DNA of 64,000 nt from Halorubellus sp034808145 (lineage in GTDB: Archaea; Halobacteriota; Halobacteria; Halobacteriales; Natrialbaceae): assembly GCF_034808145.1 (NCBI RefSeq), contig NZ_JAXHGM010000008.1, forward strand, positions 1-64,000, read 5' to 3'. The position numbers and the translations under genes are program-made. The stretch's first letter is position 1, and every line of letters starts with the position of its first letter. The notes beneath the pieces were generated by a model. That model saw only the letters and a program-made list of their open reading frames with translations, had not been told where the DNA came from and made no database searches. Positions 33,736 to 41,261 of the stretch are shown one piece after another.

Positions 33736-34248
33736 ATGACCGAGACGTGGGACGACGTCAACGAGCAGGTCAAGGCGGACTGGAAGGACGACACCACGCC
33801 GTTCGAGCGGGTGTACGAAATCGTCGAACAAACCCACGACGGGCAGTCGGCCGCCGAGATCGCCGACCGGGCCCTCGTGAGCGAGCCGACGGCACGTCGC
33901 CACTGTAAGACGCTGGTGAACACAGGGTTCGCCGAGACGGAACAGGATGGCCAAACGACGCTGTACAAGCGCAACAGCGACCGGGTGTTGATGTCCCGGA
34001 TCCGTGAGCTGCGTGAGGAAGTCGATCGCCCGGAGTTACTCGACAGCATCCGAGAGATGAAGGCGGAGATCCGGCGCTACGAGGACCACTACGACGTGGT
34101 GTCGCCGGAGGAACTCGCCCAGCAACTTGATGCCGGTGAGACGGAGGGCTGGGACGACCTGGCGGCGTGGCGGACGACGCGGCAGAATCTCGCCGTCGCA
34201 CAAGCCGCGCTCGCCTACGACGAGGCCAGCCATCAGCTCGCGGTATGA
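33736..34248 (+). CDS. Winged-helix regulator, likely antitoxin of a TumE-like pair
   Basis: The 170-residue protein starts MTETWDDVNEQVKADWKDDT. A helix-turn-helix fills residues about 25-75 (VYEIVEQTHDGQSAAEIADR, VSEPTARRHCKTLVNTGFAE), followed by helices with a coiled-coil character (LLDSIREMKAEIRRYEDHYD). It overlaps the next gene by four bases (ATGA). Position and overlap suggest a DNA-binding antitoxin that represses the pair. Confidence 0.75.
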   Translation: MTETWDDVNEQVKADWKDDTTPFERVYEIVEQTHDGQSAAEIADRALVSEPTARRHCKTLVNTGFAETEQDGQTTLYKRNSDRVLMSRIRELREEVDRPELLDSIREMKAEIRRYEDHYDVVSPEELAQQLDAGETEGWDDLAAWRTTRQNLAVAQAALAYDEASHQLAV

Positions 34249-34697
34249 ACGGTGACGACCGTGCTGGCGAGTTCGGGCCGATATATCTCCCGGCGCTGCA
34301 GCGGATCCGAGATCTCTGGCTCGAGCTTGAGCCGCTCGTCGACGAAACAGGGTACGACGACGTTGTCGCACCCACGGAACTACAGATTAGTCTCAGCGAC
34401 GGGCTCGCCGATGCCGAGAGCGCTCGGCTTGATATCCAGTGGAGCGAACTAGGGATGTACTCGTTTCACTACGTCGATAGCGACGACGTCAACTGGCGCT
34501 TCGACCGCCACCCGAACACGCACTCTCCCGAGATTCACTTCCATTCGCCGCCCGAGGCCACGACGACGGATGCCGAGCCGTCCTGTATCGACGTAACTGA
34601 AGTGTCACTCGTGACGCGTGCCGTTCACGCGATGTGGCGGGCAGCGTACGAGAATCGGGATCTGGATCGACTGAATAGCGCAGCAAATCCACCGTAA
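34245..34697 (+). CDS. TumE/DUF6516-like putative toxin
   Basis: The 150-residue protein begins MNGDDRAGEFGPIYLPALQR. It contains RLDIQWSELGMYSFHYVDSD and WRFDRHPNTHSPEIHFHSPP. The pattern of a strand with WS, a Y-S-x-H-Y strand, a FRFD-like strand and a final His-rich H-x-H resembles the TumE (DUF6516) toxins that pair with HTH proteins. The family call is from motif memory. Coupling to a HTH gene supports it. Confidence 0.6.
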   Translation: MNGDDRAGEFGPIYLPALQRIRDLWLELEPLVDETGYDDVVAPTELQISLSDGLADAESARLDIQWSELGMYSFHYVDSDDVNWRFDRHPNTHSPEIHFHSPPEATTTDAEPSCIDVTEVSLVTRAVHAMWRAAYENRDLDRLNSAANPP

Positions 34698-34837
34698 GGA
34701 TACCCACCGGACGTGACCGCCCGGAGAACTTGGATGAGCTGTCCGGCCAGGAGGCACAGCGGTACCTTATCCGGTTCCTTGGTCGCCAGAATCTCGACGA
34801 ACACAAGGAGATCTACGACGACCTCGCGACCGAATAA
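34698..34837 (+). pseudogene. Possible gene fragment
   Basis: A start-less frame reads RPENLDELSGQEAQRYLIRF then LGRQNLDEHKEIYDDLATE and stops at TAA 34835-34837. The helical, acidic composition and GC-rich third positions look protein-like, so this may be the tail of a lost gene. Low confidence because no family was recognised. Confidence 0.35.
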
Positions 34838-34978
34838 GTCTGTAGAATCGTCGACCACGCACAGCACTCGAGTTTGCCGGCTCTGGAGAACCACGCATCA
34901 GTTGATGGGTTTCTACCGTCAATTGCTCAGTACAGCCGGCCACCAACATCATCAGGACGCAAAAGAGTAGTTGGGATA

Positions 34979-35110
34979 ATGCCCGTCAGTTCGTGCCCTG
35001 AGTGTAGCTCGACAGCGCACACGACCGGGAAAGGAACTGTGGACGGGGAGGCAGTCTATTTCTGGGAATGCACGGACTGCAAACATGAGTGGTCGGACAC
35101 AATCCTATAA
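34979..35110 (+). CDS. 43-residue zinc-ribbon protein
   Basis: The protein MPVSSCPECSSTAHTTGKGT continues to WECTDCKHEWSDTIL. Two CxxC knuckles (CPEC and CTDC) 25 residues apart make one zinc ribbon. Haloarchaea have many such mini zinc proteins, some implicated in regulation. Upstream it has no clear RBS, so expression may be leaderless. Confidence 0.65.
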   Translation: MPVSSCPECSSTAHTTGKGTVDGEAVYFWECTDCKHEWSDTIL

Positions 35111-35218
35111 CTCGAAACGCGCACAGTGCACAGTCCTACCGCCCGGCGATGGCCGCGACTTGGATAACGAACCAAGATGCGTTCAACAGCCCCGTTTTCC
35201 GTGGAGCGGGTTGGCCTG

Positions 35219-35365
35219 CTACGTGCGTTTCTCTCGGACGCCTTCACGGCCACGGGTCATATCCTCGCAGTTCGGGCACACCTGCGGTTCGTCGACCGAA
35301 TCCGGTGTGAATACACGAACGTAGACCTCCGTGACATGGCCGCCGCAGTTCTGGCATTCCGCCAT
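35219..35365 (-). CDS. Small zinc-finger protein (DUF7563-like)
   Basis: The 48-residue protein starts MAECQNCGGHVTEVYVRVFT and contains CPNCEDM near residue 30. CxxC-N22-CxxC forms a single zinc ribbon. The family is widespread in haloarchaea; I recall it as DUF7563, tentatively. A longer in-frame start at 35434 exists but its added residues do not fit the family. Confidence 0.7.
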   Translation of the reverse strand: MAECQNCGGHVTEVYVRVFTPDSVDEPQVCPNCEDMTRGREGVREKRT

Positions 35366-35659
35366 ACCAGTAGCAGCCAGACCATCGACCATAGGCTTTC
35401 TGACAGCGACGACACGAACGAGTAGAGATAGCAAACAGCGCCCGCGACCCCTCCAGACCCAGTCTCGGGAACATCACAAATCAATACTTGTCGCAGAGAT
35501 CGCCTGGCCATGGAGTAACCAATTTGCCGCTGTTGAAATCCTATTGATCAGATATTATGTACGGTGAAACAACCAGTAAGTGAGTGTGCGAATCCACCGG
35601 ATGATTCAACGAGAGAGTGGTGGCAAAAAGATATACCACAAGGTGCAGTTGTTTCTACT

Positions 35660-36202
35660 ATGAGCCCTCCTCTCTCACGTCGTCAGCTTCTCGCACTCGG
35701 TGGTTCAGTCGGGGCAACCTCCCTCGCCGGTTGCCTTGATTCCATTACAGGAAATGAACAGGAAGTCTGCTCTCCGGGGTACCGTGACGTCGGAGAAGTG
35801 TTCACAAAGCGGTCGATTGTAGACTATCTTCGGTATGCATCGTTGACGGTGCCACAATCTATTGCGCCAGGTGAGCAATTCGTGGCGACACTAACGAATC
35901 AATCCACTGACCCACTCACCACACTGGGGGAACCTCGATATATGATTCAGCGGTTAAGTCCTGACGGAACGTGGCGGAATACCATCGGCGTGCCCGAAGA
36001 GTACGAGTGGTCGCCGTCGCAACGAGTGCTGGAACCAGGCGAAGAACTCCGCTGGGAAATGGCACTTAGTGCCAACGAGCTTTCAGGCCCGTTCCAGCGG
36101 TGTACGATACACACACCAGCCACCTATCGGTTCATCTACTGGGGATTTTCCGAGCATGATGCAGGCATCGCACTCGCCGCTCCATTTGAGGTCGCTGAAT
36201 AG
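35660..36202 (+). CDS. Tat-type lipoprotein
   Basis: The 180-residue protein starts MSPPLSRRQLLALGGSVGAT with lipobox SLAGC. The mature part is a beta sandwich-like sequence (VPQSIAPGEQFVATLTNQST, MIQRLSPDGTWRNTIG, PGEELRWEMALSANEL) typical of extracellular Ig-like domains. It is monocistronic by appearance. Confidence 0.75.
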   Translation: MSPPLSRRQLLALGGSVGATSLAGCLDSITGNEQEVCSPGYRDVGEVFTKRSIVDYLRYASLTVPQSIAPGEQFVATLTNQSTDPLTTLGEPRYMIQRLSPDGTWRNTIGVPEEYEWSPSQRVLEPGEELRWEMALSANELSGPFQRCTIHTPATYRFIYWGFSEHDAGIALAAPFEVAE

Positions 36203-36306
36203 CGGCGAGCATGATACACTCAGAGGCTGTACTTACCGTTTGTCGGGGTAGTCATAGACGGTGTGTGTGCCGTTTGATGACGCTCGCTGCCGAGGAGCAC
36301 GATCAG

Positions 36307-36462
36307 TTACTCGGAAATCCTGTGGTGCCCGATCTCGTCTGATCCACAGTCAGGACATTGATCTGCGTCTGGTGGGAGCTTCGTTCCGCACTGGCGGCAC
36401 TCAACGACGACCTCCGGCTCGTCACCGGGGAGTAGCCGAGCGAGTACCGCACGGACACTCAT
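36307..36462 (-). CDS. 51-residue zinc-ribbon protein
   Basis: MSVRAVLARLLPGDEPEVVV is followed by ECRQCGTKLPPDADQCPDCG, then SDEIGHHRISE. The two CxxC pairs are 14 residues apart, as in rubredoxin-like ribbons. The protein is too short for the usual six-frame cut-off but the ligand spacing is convincing. Function unknown. Confidence 0.65.
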   Translation of the reverse strand: MSVRAVLARLLPGDEPEVVVECRQCGTKLPPDADQCPDCGSDEIGHHRISE

Positions 36463-36585
36463 GAGTATCCGTTATTCCGGTAGCAGTGAGTTAATGGTAC
36501 TGGTGCGGGATTTTCTCCGGAAATCCGGGGGTGTACAACCAGCAAATCCGCCAAAGGCTTATCTTCCAACCGGAGTGAACTCCAC

Positions 36586-36615
36586 GTGAAAGGACCTGTC
36601 ACACGCTCCTTTCAC
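36586..36615. promoter_or_regulatory. 9-bp hairpin or operator before a zinc-ribbon gene
   Basis: GTGAAAGGA (36586-36594) pairs with TCCTTTCAC (36607-36615) around a 12-base loop, ending eight bases before ATG 36624. It could block translation or act as a repressor site. It is not of the G-tract leader family. Confidence 0.45.
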
Positions 36616-36623
36616 CCCTAGGC

Positions 36624-36776
36624 ATGCCTACCGATGACTCGTCGCTTGGTCAGTGTCCGGACTGTGGCGACCCGATTACCTCTGCGTGGTTGCTTGTTGA
36701 ATACAGCAAAGACGACGGGACTGACGGCGTTTGGGCAGAGTGTCCATCGTGTGGGGACGTTGTCGCGCCGGAGTAG
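36624..36776 (+). CDS. 50-residue zinc-ribbon protein
   Basis: MPTDDSSLGQCPDCGDPITS continues to AWLLVEYSKDDGTDGVWAEC and PSCGDVVAPE. CPDC and CPSC are separated by about 26 residues. The pattern A-W-x-L-V-E-Y between the knuckles recurs in haloarchaeal mini zinc proteins (recalled as DUF7837, tentative). A strong 9-bp hairpin precedes it. Confidence 0.65.
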   Translation: MPTDDSSLGQCPDCGDPITSAWLLVEYSKDDGTDGVWAECPSCGDVVAPE

Positions 36777-36829
36777 CAAGACAGCACCATCAAGTGGCCT
36801 TCACAGCGTATCTCAATCAGAACACGAGA

Positions 36830-37240
36830 ATGGAGATTCCCACCCAACTGCGGTGTCTATTCGCTGGCGCTGTCGAACAGCAAGACGGGACGTATCTCAT
36901 TAAGATTCCCGAGCGCGAGATAGACCGTGGCGAGCTGCAGCAGGGCGAAACGTACCGCGTGGCTGTTCTCGGAGCAGCAGCCACCGACGACGCTGCCGAG
37001 ACTCCCACCGACTCACAGCGCGGGCAGACGCCGAGCACGCCACCGGTTGCCGAAGGCGAGCAGCGTACCGTCGAAATCGAAGATATTGGCGATCAAGGAG
37101 ACGGCATCACGCGTGTCGAGCGTGGCTTCGTCGTCATTGTCCCTGATACCGAGCGCGGCGAGCGTGTCACCGTCGAAATCACCGACGTCACTGAGAACGT
37201 TGCCTTTGCCGAGATCACCGAGCGCGAAAATCACGACTAA
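36830..37240 (+). CDS. TRAM-domain protein
   Basis: The 136-residue protein starts MEIPTQLRCLFAGAVEQQDG and has a first beta domain, a linker, then a TRAM domain: QRTVEIEDIGDQGDGITRVE, GFVVIVPDTERGERVTVEIT, ENVAFAEI. TRAM domains bind RNA and, as single-domain proteins in archaea, have been proposed as RNA chaperones. The N-terminal part (DGTYLIKIPEREIDRGEL) looks like a swapped-hairpin domain. It is unusual in pairing the two domains. Confidence 0.8.
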   Translation: MEIPTQLRCLFAGAVEQQDGTYLIKIPEREIDRGELQQGETYRVAVLGAAATDDAAETPTDSQRGQTPSTPPVAEGEQRTVEIEDIGDQGDGITRVERGFVVIVPDTERGERVTVEITDVTENVAFAEITERENHD

Positions 37241-37643
37241 CAATTCCCGGGTCTGATATCTGTCTGAGCGAGTGCTGGCCCGTGAGCTCGTCCTAGTAGA
37301 CGATTGGTGTGGTGCAGCCAAACACTCAGTGACACTCTCGGGGAGAGGGCGTTCCATATACAGTAACTACTAGTAGACTCGGAGAGAGCGATATCAGTCG
37401 TATCACCGGCTCTTATTGGTGAAATCCCGGAGGTATAGTCTGCCGACGATTAACTTCTAGTGCCCTTCTCTTCACCAGTGTGTCCGGTGCAATAGCCGCT
37501 CAGTAGGTGGCGCATTTTGTATACTCACACTTAAAGAAGACAGTACAAGCTACACAAAGATAGGGCTACTCGGAGCGGAACGCTGTCACTCGTTCTACGG
37601 TAGCCGTACACTTTTTATGCGGTAGTACGTAGACTAATTCAGT
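37241..37643. other. 403-base gene-free stretch
   Basis: No convincing coding frame was found on either strand. The stretch contains short palindromes (CTACTAGTAG near 37365) and ends with a TATA-like ACTTTTTATGCGG (about 37609-37621) that serves the next gene. Confidence 0.5.
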
Positions 37644-37742
37644 ATGTCACGGTCAAAGCTCATCGCAGGTGTCGCTATTGTTGCTTTCATTAGTATTCTT
37701 CTCCGTCGTCGTGGAGATGGAGCAGCGGAATCCGATAACTGA
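37644..37742 (+). CDS. 32-residue membrane peptide
   Basis: MSRSKLIAGVAIVAFISILL ends RRRGDGAAESDN: one membrane helix with a basic border. A TATA-like element ends about 25 bases upstream, matching leaderless expression. Repeat R1 begins nine bases after the stop. Confidence 0.5.
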   Translation: MSRSKLIAGVAIVAFISILLRRRGDGAAESDN

Positions 37743-37750
37743 TTCAACTG

Positions 37751-37818
37751 TACTTACCGAAGCTACGCATCACATCGAGACGGATTCTTACCAGCCTATT
37801 TGGAGTGAAACAGCCGCT
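37751..37818 (+). repeat. Dispersed repeat R1, copy 2
   Basis: It matches 27091-27158 (GTACTTACCGAAGCTACG ... GGAGTGAAACAG). It lies between two small membrane-protein genes, as does the other copy. Confidence 0.6.
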
Positions 37819-37906
37819 TAGTCGGTGTGCACAATAACCGGAAAGCCAGTCGGCCAGTGTATGTAACACAGATGGTTTTTTAGCCGCAGTAACCACAGTT
37901 CGGGAT

Positions 37907-38239
37907 ATGCGTCGTGCCCTCCGGTACGCTGTGTCACTACTTGTTGGACTGTTAGTTACGGCATCCGTCGCAGAATTCGCTGCGACAGATCACTTGCTTA
38001 CAATCTCACTATTACCGCTCTATGTGGCTGTGAGTTCAATGATGATAGCACATCGCCGAACGTTTATTTCTCTCTCTCGTGAGGCCGCCCCGGCAAGGAA
38101 GCGTGGAGCTATTGTTGGCGGTGTTAGTGCGTTCACCGGCGGATTCCTCCTACAGAGCTCGATCCCGGCAGGTGCCGCTGGGTTTGGGTTGATGTTTCTC
38201 GGCATGGCGACTACCGTTGCTGACTTCGACGACTTATAA
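37907..38239 (+). CDS. Four-helix membrane protein
   Basis: The 110-residue protein has helices at about 8-25, 30-47, 70-85 and 88-103 (YAVSLLVGLLVTASVAEFA, LLTISLLPLYVAVSSMMIAH, GAIVGGVSAFTGGFLL, GAAGFGLMFLGMATTVA). A basic loop (REAAPARKRG) separates the pairs. A TTTTTTAG element 30 bases upstream may be its promoter. Function unknown. Confidence 0.65.
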   Translation: MRRALRYAVSLLVGLLVTASVAEFAATDHLLTISLLPLYVAVSSMMIAHRRTFISLSREAAPARKRGAIVGGVSAFTGGFLLQSSIPAGAAGFGLMFLGMATTVADFDDL

Positions 38240-38291
38240 GAAGTTGTGTAGGTTGATTCGGTCGCTGTACCGAACGATCTGTGGGTCGCCT

Positions 38292-38345
38292 GTACTTACC
38301 GACCTGCGTCAGAATATGTTATCCGTTGAGGATTTCAATAGAGCC
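38292..38345 (+). repeat. Dispersed repeat R2, copy 2
   Basis: It matches 27603-27655. It follows R1 copy 2 by about 540 bases, mirroring the other locus. Confidence 0.6.
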
Positions 38346-38439
38346 GAACCGCTCTATGACACCCCCTGTCTGTAGGCTAATTAATGTGAGAGCCATTATT
38401 TAAACCCGAAGACGAAGCATGATACGGCCAGATCACTCT

Positions 38440-39327
38440 ATGACCGACCAGTACGCCGACTACGAAGCCCTCCGACCGCTCGGCGAAGCGACCCACGTTC
38501 CCGACGATCAACTCGCCAGTAGTAGTGGCGAGCCCCGGCGGCAACGCTCTGGTGGCGTCGACGCGGGCTATCCAGACGACCCGACAGAAGGTGAGACCGA
38601 GTGCGATTCCTGTGGAGCGTCGATCCCCGCTGGCCAGTCGAAGTGCCGGTTCTGTCTCACGAACCATCTCGAAGCAGCCGACGATCAGGACACATCGACT
38701 GCCGAACAGACTCTCCTCCATATCATCCACATAGTCGTTGAGGCGTCGACGTTCTACGGCGCCGTCGGGAAGGGATCTGCTGCGGCCACCCTCCTCGCGA
38801 AGGCAGACGATGACCCAGTAGTCGATGACTGCAAGCTAATCTATGATCTCGACGAGGAACCGGCCCCACGGCTTGTCGATCAGTGGCCCTCGCTCCCCTC
38901 GGCGACACGGGTCACGTCTGAATGTGGTAATCAGCTGCTCGCGGCTGCTCGTGAGCGGACGGCGTGGACAGAGACGACGCAGTCCTGTCACGACGGCGAG
39001 CACACGACGTTCCTCTACGACGAAACCGGGAGCGAGGTTCGCACCGAAGCTCGTCTTGCAAGCCTACGTGAGGACGCAGACAACGACCTCTGGCTGGTGC
39101 CAGCGATTGCGCTCCAGAAATCCGTTGACAAGACCGATACCGAACAGCCACGACGCGAGCGCCCAAACAGAACTCACCTCGAGTGTCGAGAGTGTGATCG
39201 GGAGACTAAGCATCGATTCCGCGAATTCGAGGCTGTCCCCGATGACGAGTGGACCGGGCAGCCAATGTGGGGCTGTCAGCGGTGCGGCACGCCACGCTAC
39301 GGGCCCGAACCCGAAGCCGATCAGTAA
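38440..39327 (+). CDS. Zinc-ribbon protein with N- and C-terminal fingers
   Basis: The 295-residue protein starts MTDQYADYEALRPLGEATHV. CDSCGASIPAGQSKCRFC near residue 55 forms a first zinc ribbon, and THLECRECDRETKHRF with MWGCQRCG near the C-terminus forms a second. The middle part is helical with no recognised motif (LIYDLDEEPAPRLVDQWPSL). ATG 38440 is preferred to 38419 because the TATA box TATTTAAA (38397-38404) would place a transcription start between them. Likely nucleic-acid related; function unknown. Confidence 0.7.
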   Translation: MTDQYADYEALRPLGEATHVPDDQLASSSGEPRRQRSGGVDAGYPDDPTEGETECDSCGASIPAGQSKCRFCLTNHLEAADDQDTSTAEQTLLHIIHIVVEASTFYGAVGKGSAAATLLAKADDDPVVDDCKLIYDLDEEPAPRLVDQWPSLPSATRVTSECGNQLLAAARERTAWTETTQSCHDGEHTTFLYDETGSEVRTEARLASLREDADNDLWLVPAIALQKSVDKTDTEQPRRERPNRTHLECRECDRETKHRFREFEAVPDDEWTGQPMWGCQRCGTPRYGPEPEADQ

Positions 39328-39340
39328 AGACGACGTCAAA

Positions 39341-39381
39341 TTAACCAACAATTCTGGTGTCGGCTCGGAGTTGTTGGTTAA
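39341..39381. repeat. TTAACCAAC/GTTGGTTAA inverted repeat, copy C
   Basis: Arms extend to TTAACCAACAA / TTGTTGGTTAA with a short spacer. It follows a gene end and precedes the first of the dense group of leader hairpins. Confidence 0.8.
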
Positions 39382-39444
39382 CAGAAGCCAGCTCGCGACC
39401 ACCCGACGATACCACACCTGCTGACTGCCCGCCGGTGTTTTTCG

Positions 39445-39467
39445 GCGCCGAGAATTGGCGGAGGCGC
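39445..39467 (+). repeat. Leader hairpin, copy 3
   Basis: GCGCC pairs with GGCGC around GAGAATTGGCGGA, right after GGTGTTTTTC. ATG 39472 follows four bases later. Confidence 0.6.
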
Positions 39468-39471
39468 ACAC

Positions 39472-39660
39472 ATGGATCCACGAGACACCCCCGGCTATCG
39501 ACTCCACCGCGCGCTCAGTAGCCTCACCAGTATCGACAGCGACCAATTGGAGCCCGCTGATCGAGAGCGAATTAGCACCGCGACGACGCTCCTCGAGCAG
39601 GTAGATTTTCTCACCCAACCGAATACGACGAGGGACGGTGACATCAACAGAGAATCCTGA
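39472..39660 (+). CDS. 62-residue hypothetical protein
   Basis: MDPRDTPGYRLHRALSSLTS continues as a helical acidic protein (IDSDQLEPADRERISTATTL). Its start is four bases from a leader hairpin, leaving no room for a conventional ribosome-binding site outside the stem. It opens a run of hairpin-led genes of unknown role. No family was recognised. Confidence 0.6.
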   Translation: MDPRDTPGYRLHRALSSLTSIDSDQLEPADRERISTATTLLEQVDFLTQPNTTRDGDINRES

Positions 39661-39718
39661 CAGCTCGACGCATCGGCAGCGCAACGTCATGTGGCCGTCA
39701 CAGCGTGAGCAGTTGCTC

Positions 39719-39741
39719 GCCCCCTGAAAGGGTGCGGGGGC
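39719..39741 (+). repeat. Leader hairpin, copy 4
   Basis: GCCCCC (39719-39724) and GGGGGC (39736-39741) form a perfect six-base stem around TGAAAGGGTGC. The C-tract could instead pair with the inner GGG. Confidence 0.75.
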
Positions 39742-39766
39742 GCGAGACCGCTCCCGAGAACAATCC

Positions 39767-40147
39767 ATGGCAACATTGCAAGCCGCAACGACATCGACCG
39801 GCGCGCTCGTATCGGATCCACAGGCAGTCCGCGAGCTCTGTGAGAACCACTGCTTCGGGACGCTCAACTGGGAAGTGGACGACGACGGCGAACTCGTTAT
39901 CTGGGGCTACGACAGCTTCGAAGTGTACGAGGCCCGTGAGAACGGTCTTCCTGACTACGACGGTGGCATCGTCACTCACGAGTTCCTCCGGTCGCTCGCG
40001 GAGTATCTCGAACCGAACGAAGAATTCGACATCCAGACAGCCGGATTTACCAAGTGCCGGTTTCCCGTGCTGGCGAAACGGTACGTCGTTCGCGACGGCG
40101 AAGTCCTCCACGCGGACCTCAGTTCCCCCGACCCGATCGACGAGTAG
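39767..40147 (+). CDS. Hypothetical protein of the hairpin-led cluster
   Basis: The 126-residue protein starts MATLQAATTSTGALVSDPQA and contains GTLNWEVDDDGELVIWGYDS and EFDIQTAGFTKCRFPVLAKR. The mixed alpha/beta sequence is compact and probably one domain. It is 25 bases from a leader hairpin. No motif allows a function. Confidence 0.7.
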   Translation: MATLQAATTSTGALVSDPQAVRELCENHCFGTLNWEVDDDGELVIWGYDSFEVYEARENGLPDYDGGIVTHEFLRSLAEYLEPNEEFDIQTAGFTKCRFPVLAKRYVVRDGEVLHADLSSPDPIDE

Positions 40148-40154
40148 CGTTGTT

Positions 40155-40179
40155 CGTCCCCCGGGAGGGGTGCGGGGCG
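40155..40179 (+). repeat. Leader hairpin, copy 5
   Basis: CGTCCCC pairs with GGGGCG (one G.T pair) around CGGGAGGGGTGC. It follows TTGTT. The Shine-Dalgarno-like AAGGAG at 40202 lies between it and ATG 40216. Confidence 0.7.
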
Positions 40180-40215
40180 ATCCAGTCGTGGGTCGTCCTG
40201 CAAGGAGATTGTTCA

Positions 40216-40878
40216 ATGGGCCACCGCGCACTCGTTGCGTACGAACGCACAGACGGACAGTACACGCTCCACTACTCTCATTGGGGTGCAGCGAATCTCA
40301 AGCTCAAGCACCGAATCTCGGCCGAAACACCGTTCGGTGGCGACGACACCGACTCGAAGTGGGCGAAACAGCTGCTGGCGGAACTGGCCGATGGCCTCGA
40401 AGCAGATGGCGTCGACGGCTACCTCGCCGGCGAGGATCGTCCGTCGTCGGTCGTCAAGCCGAAGCCCCGTGCCACCGGGCTCACCCTCGACGAGATCGTC
40501 GCGGACCACCTCGACTATCTCCACCACGAGGCGATCTTCGTGGTGTCACCCACCTTCGAGGTGACCGCCTATCGGACGCTGTGGTTCGGGCTGCAGTACG
40601 ACTCGGAGACGGTCGAACAGGGAGAGACCGTCGGGAACGGCGCGCTCGCGACGGTGCGCTGGTACGACGGCAAGCCGGTCGGCGACGGCCACCTACAGGG
40701 ACAGTTCGCGGCCCTCAAAGACGTCGTCGGCGACATGCTCGATAAGGGCGTCTTCACGCCGTCAACGGCGATACAGTATCTGAAACGGAAGCTCGCTGAG
40801 CGGGTCGGAGACCGACAGGAGCTGCTCATTCCGACCGGAGAATCACCCTTCGAGACAGCGAGTCTCGGCAAGCCGTAA
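40216..40878 (+). CDS. Haloarchaeal plasmid protein (DUF6735-like)
   Basis: The 220-residue protein starts MGHRALVAYERTDGQYTLHY with SHWGAANLKLKHRISAETPF next. I recall this opening as DUF6735, a haloarchaeal family without known function. The start is fixed by AAGGAG eight bases upstream and by the family pattern. Later parts (FEVTAYRTLWFGLQYDSETV, GQFAALKDVVGDMLDKGVFT) complete an alpha/beta domain. It belongs to the hairpin-led set. Confidence 0.75.
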   Translation: MGHRALVAYERTDGQYTLHYSHWGAANLKLKHRISAETPFGGDDTDSKWAKQLLAELADGLEADGVDGYLAGEDRPSSVVKPKPRATGLTLDEIVADHLDYLHHEAIFVVSPTFEVTAYRTLWFGLQYDSETVEQGETVGNGALATVRWYDGKPVGDGHLQGQFAALKDVVGDMLDKGVFTPSTAIQYLKRKLAERVGDRQELLIPTGESPFETASLGKP

Positions 40879-40915
40879 CACCAATCCCTTAGTGGATATC
40901 GGGGGACGTCTAAGT

Positions 40916-41200
40916 ATGTCAAATCAGTCTGAAGATGACGTTCGTGTTTGGCTTGTCGAACGGACGTACTCCGATGACGAGCAGAACCTGATCATCCTCA
41001 CCTACGCAACACCCGATGGAGAACAGTACTATCGGAAGGAACGCGCACTCACGTCCTTCACCGACGTCCGAGATACGACAGCAGCAGTCGATGCTGAACC
41101 CGGCAATCTTGGCATGGTCGATGACCCCGACCTCCAGGAGCAATACGCGGCCGAAGCACAGCGAATGCAGGAGGTTCACGACCCGGACGACGTGATCTGA
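40916..41200 (+). CDS. Small acidic hypothetical protein
   Basis: The 94-residue protein starts MSNQSEDDVRVWLVERTYSD and continues LIILTYATPDGEQYYRKERA, a three- or four-strand sheet followed by helices. It lies at the edge of the metal module but shows no metal motif. It has no leader hairpin of the family, unlike its upstream neighbour. Confidence 0.65.
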   Translation: MSNQSEDDVRVWLVERTYSDDEQNLIILTYATPDGEQYYRKERALTSFTDVRDTTAAVDAEPGNLGMVDDPDLQEQYAAEAQRMQEVHDPDDVI

Positions 41201-41261
41201 TACCCGCCAGTAGACATCGCCCCAAGCCATGGGTTATGTCGTGGCAGGCCTTAGTCGGGGT

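Noticed and set aside
34713..34837. GTG at 34713 as a start for the fragment before 34837
   Set aside because: It is not in the frame that ends at TAA 34835, so the fragment has no start codon.
39341..39381. TTAACCAAC repeats as CRISPR repeats
   Set aside because: Copies are kilobases apart and single, with no spacer array and no cas genes.
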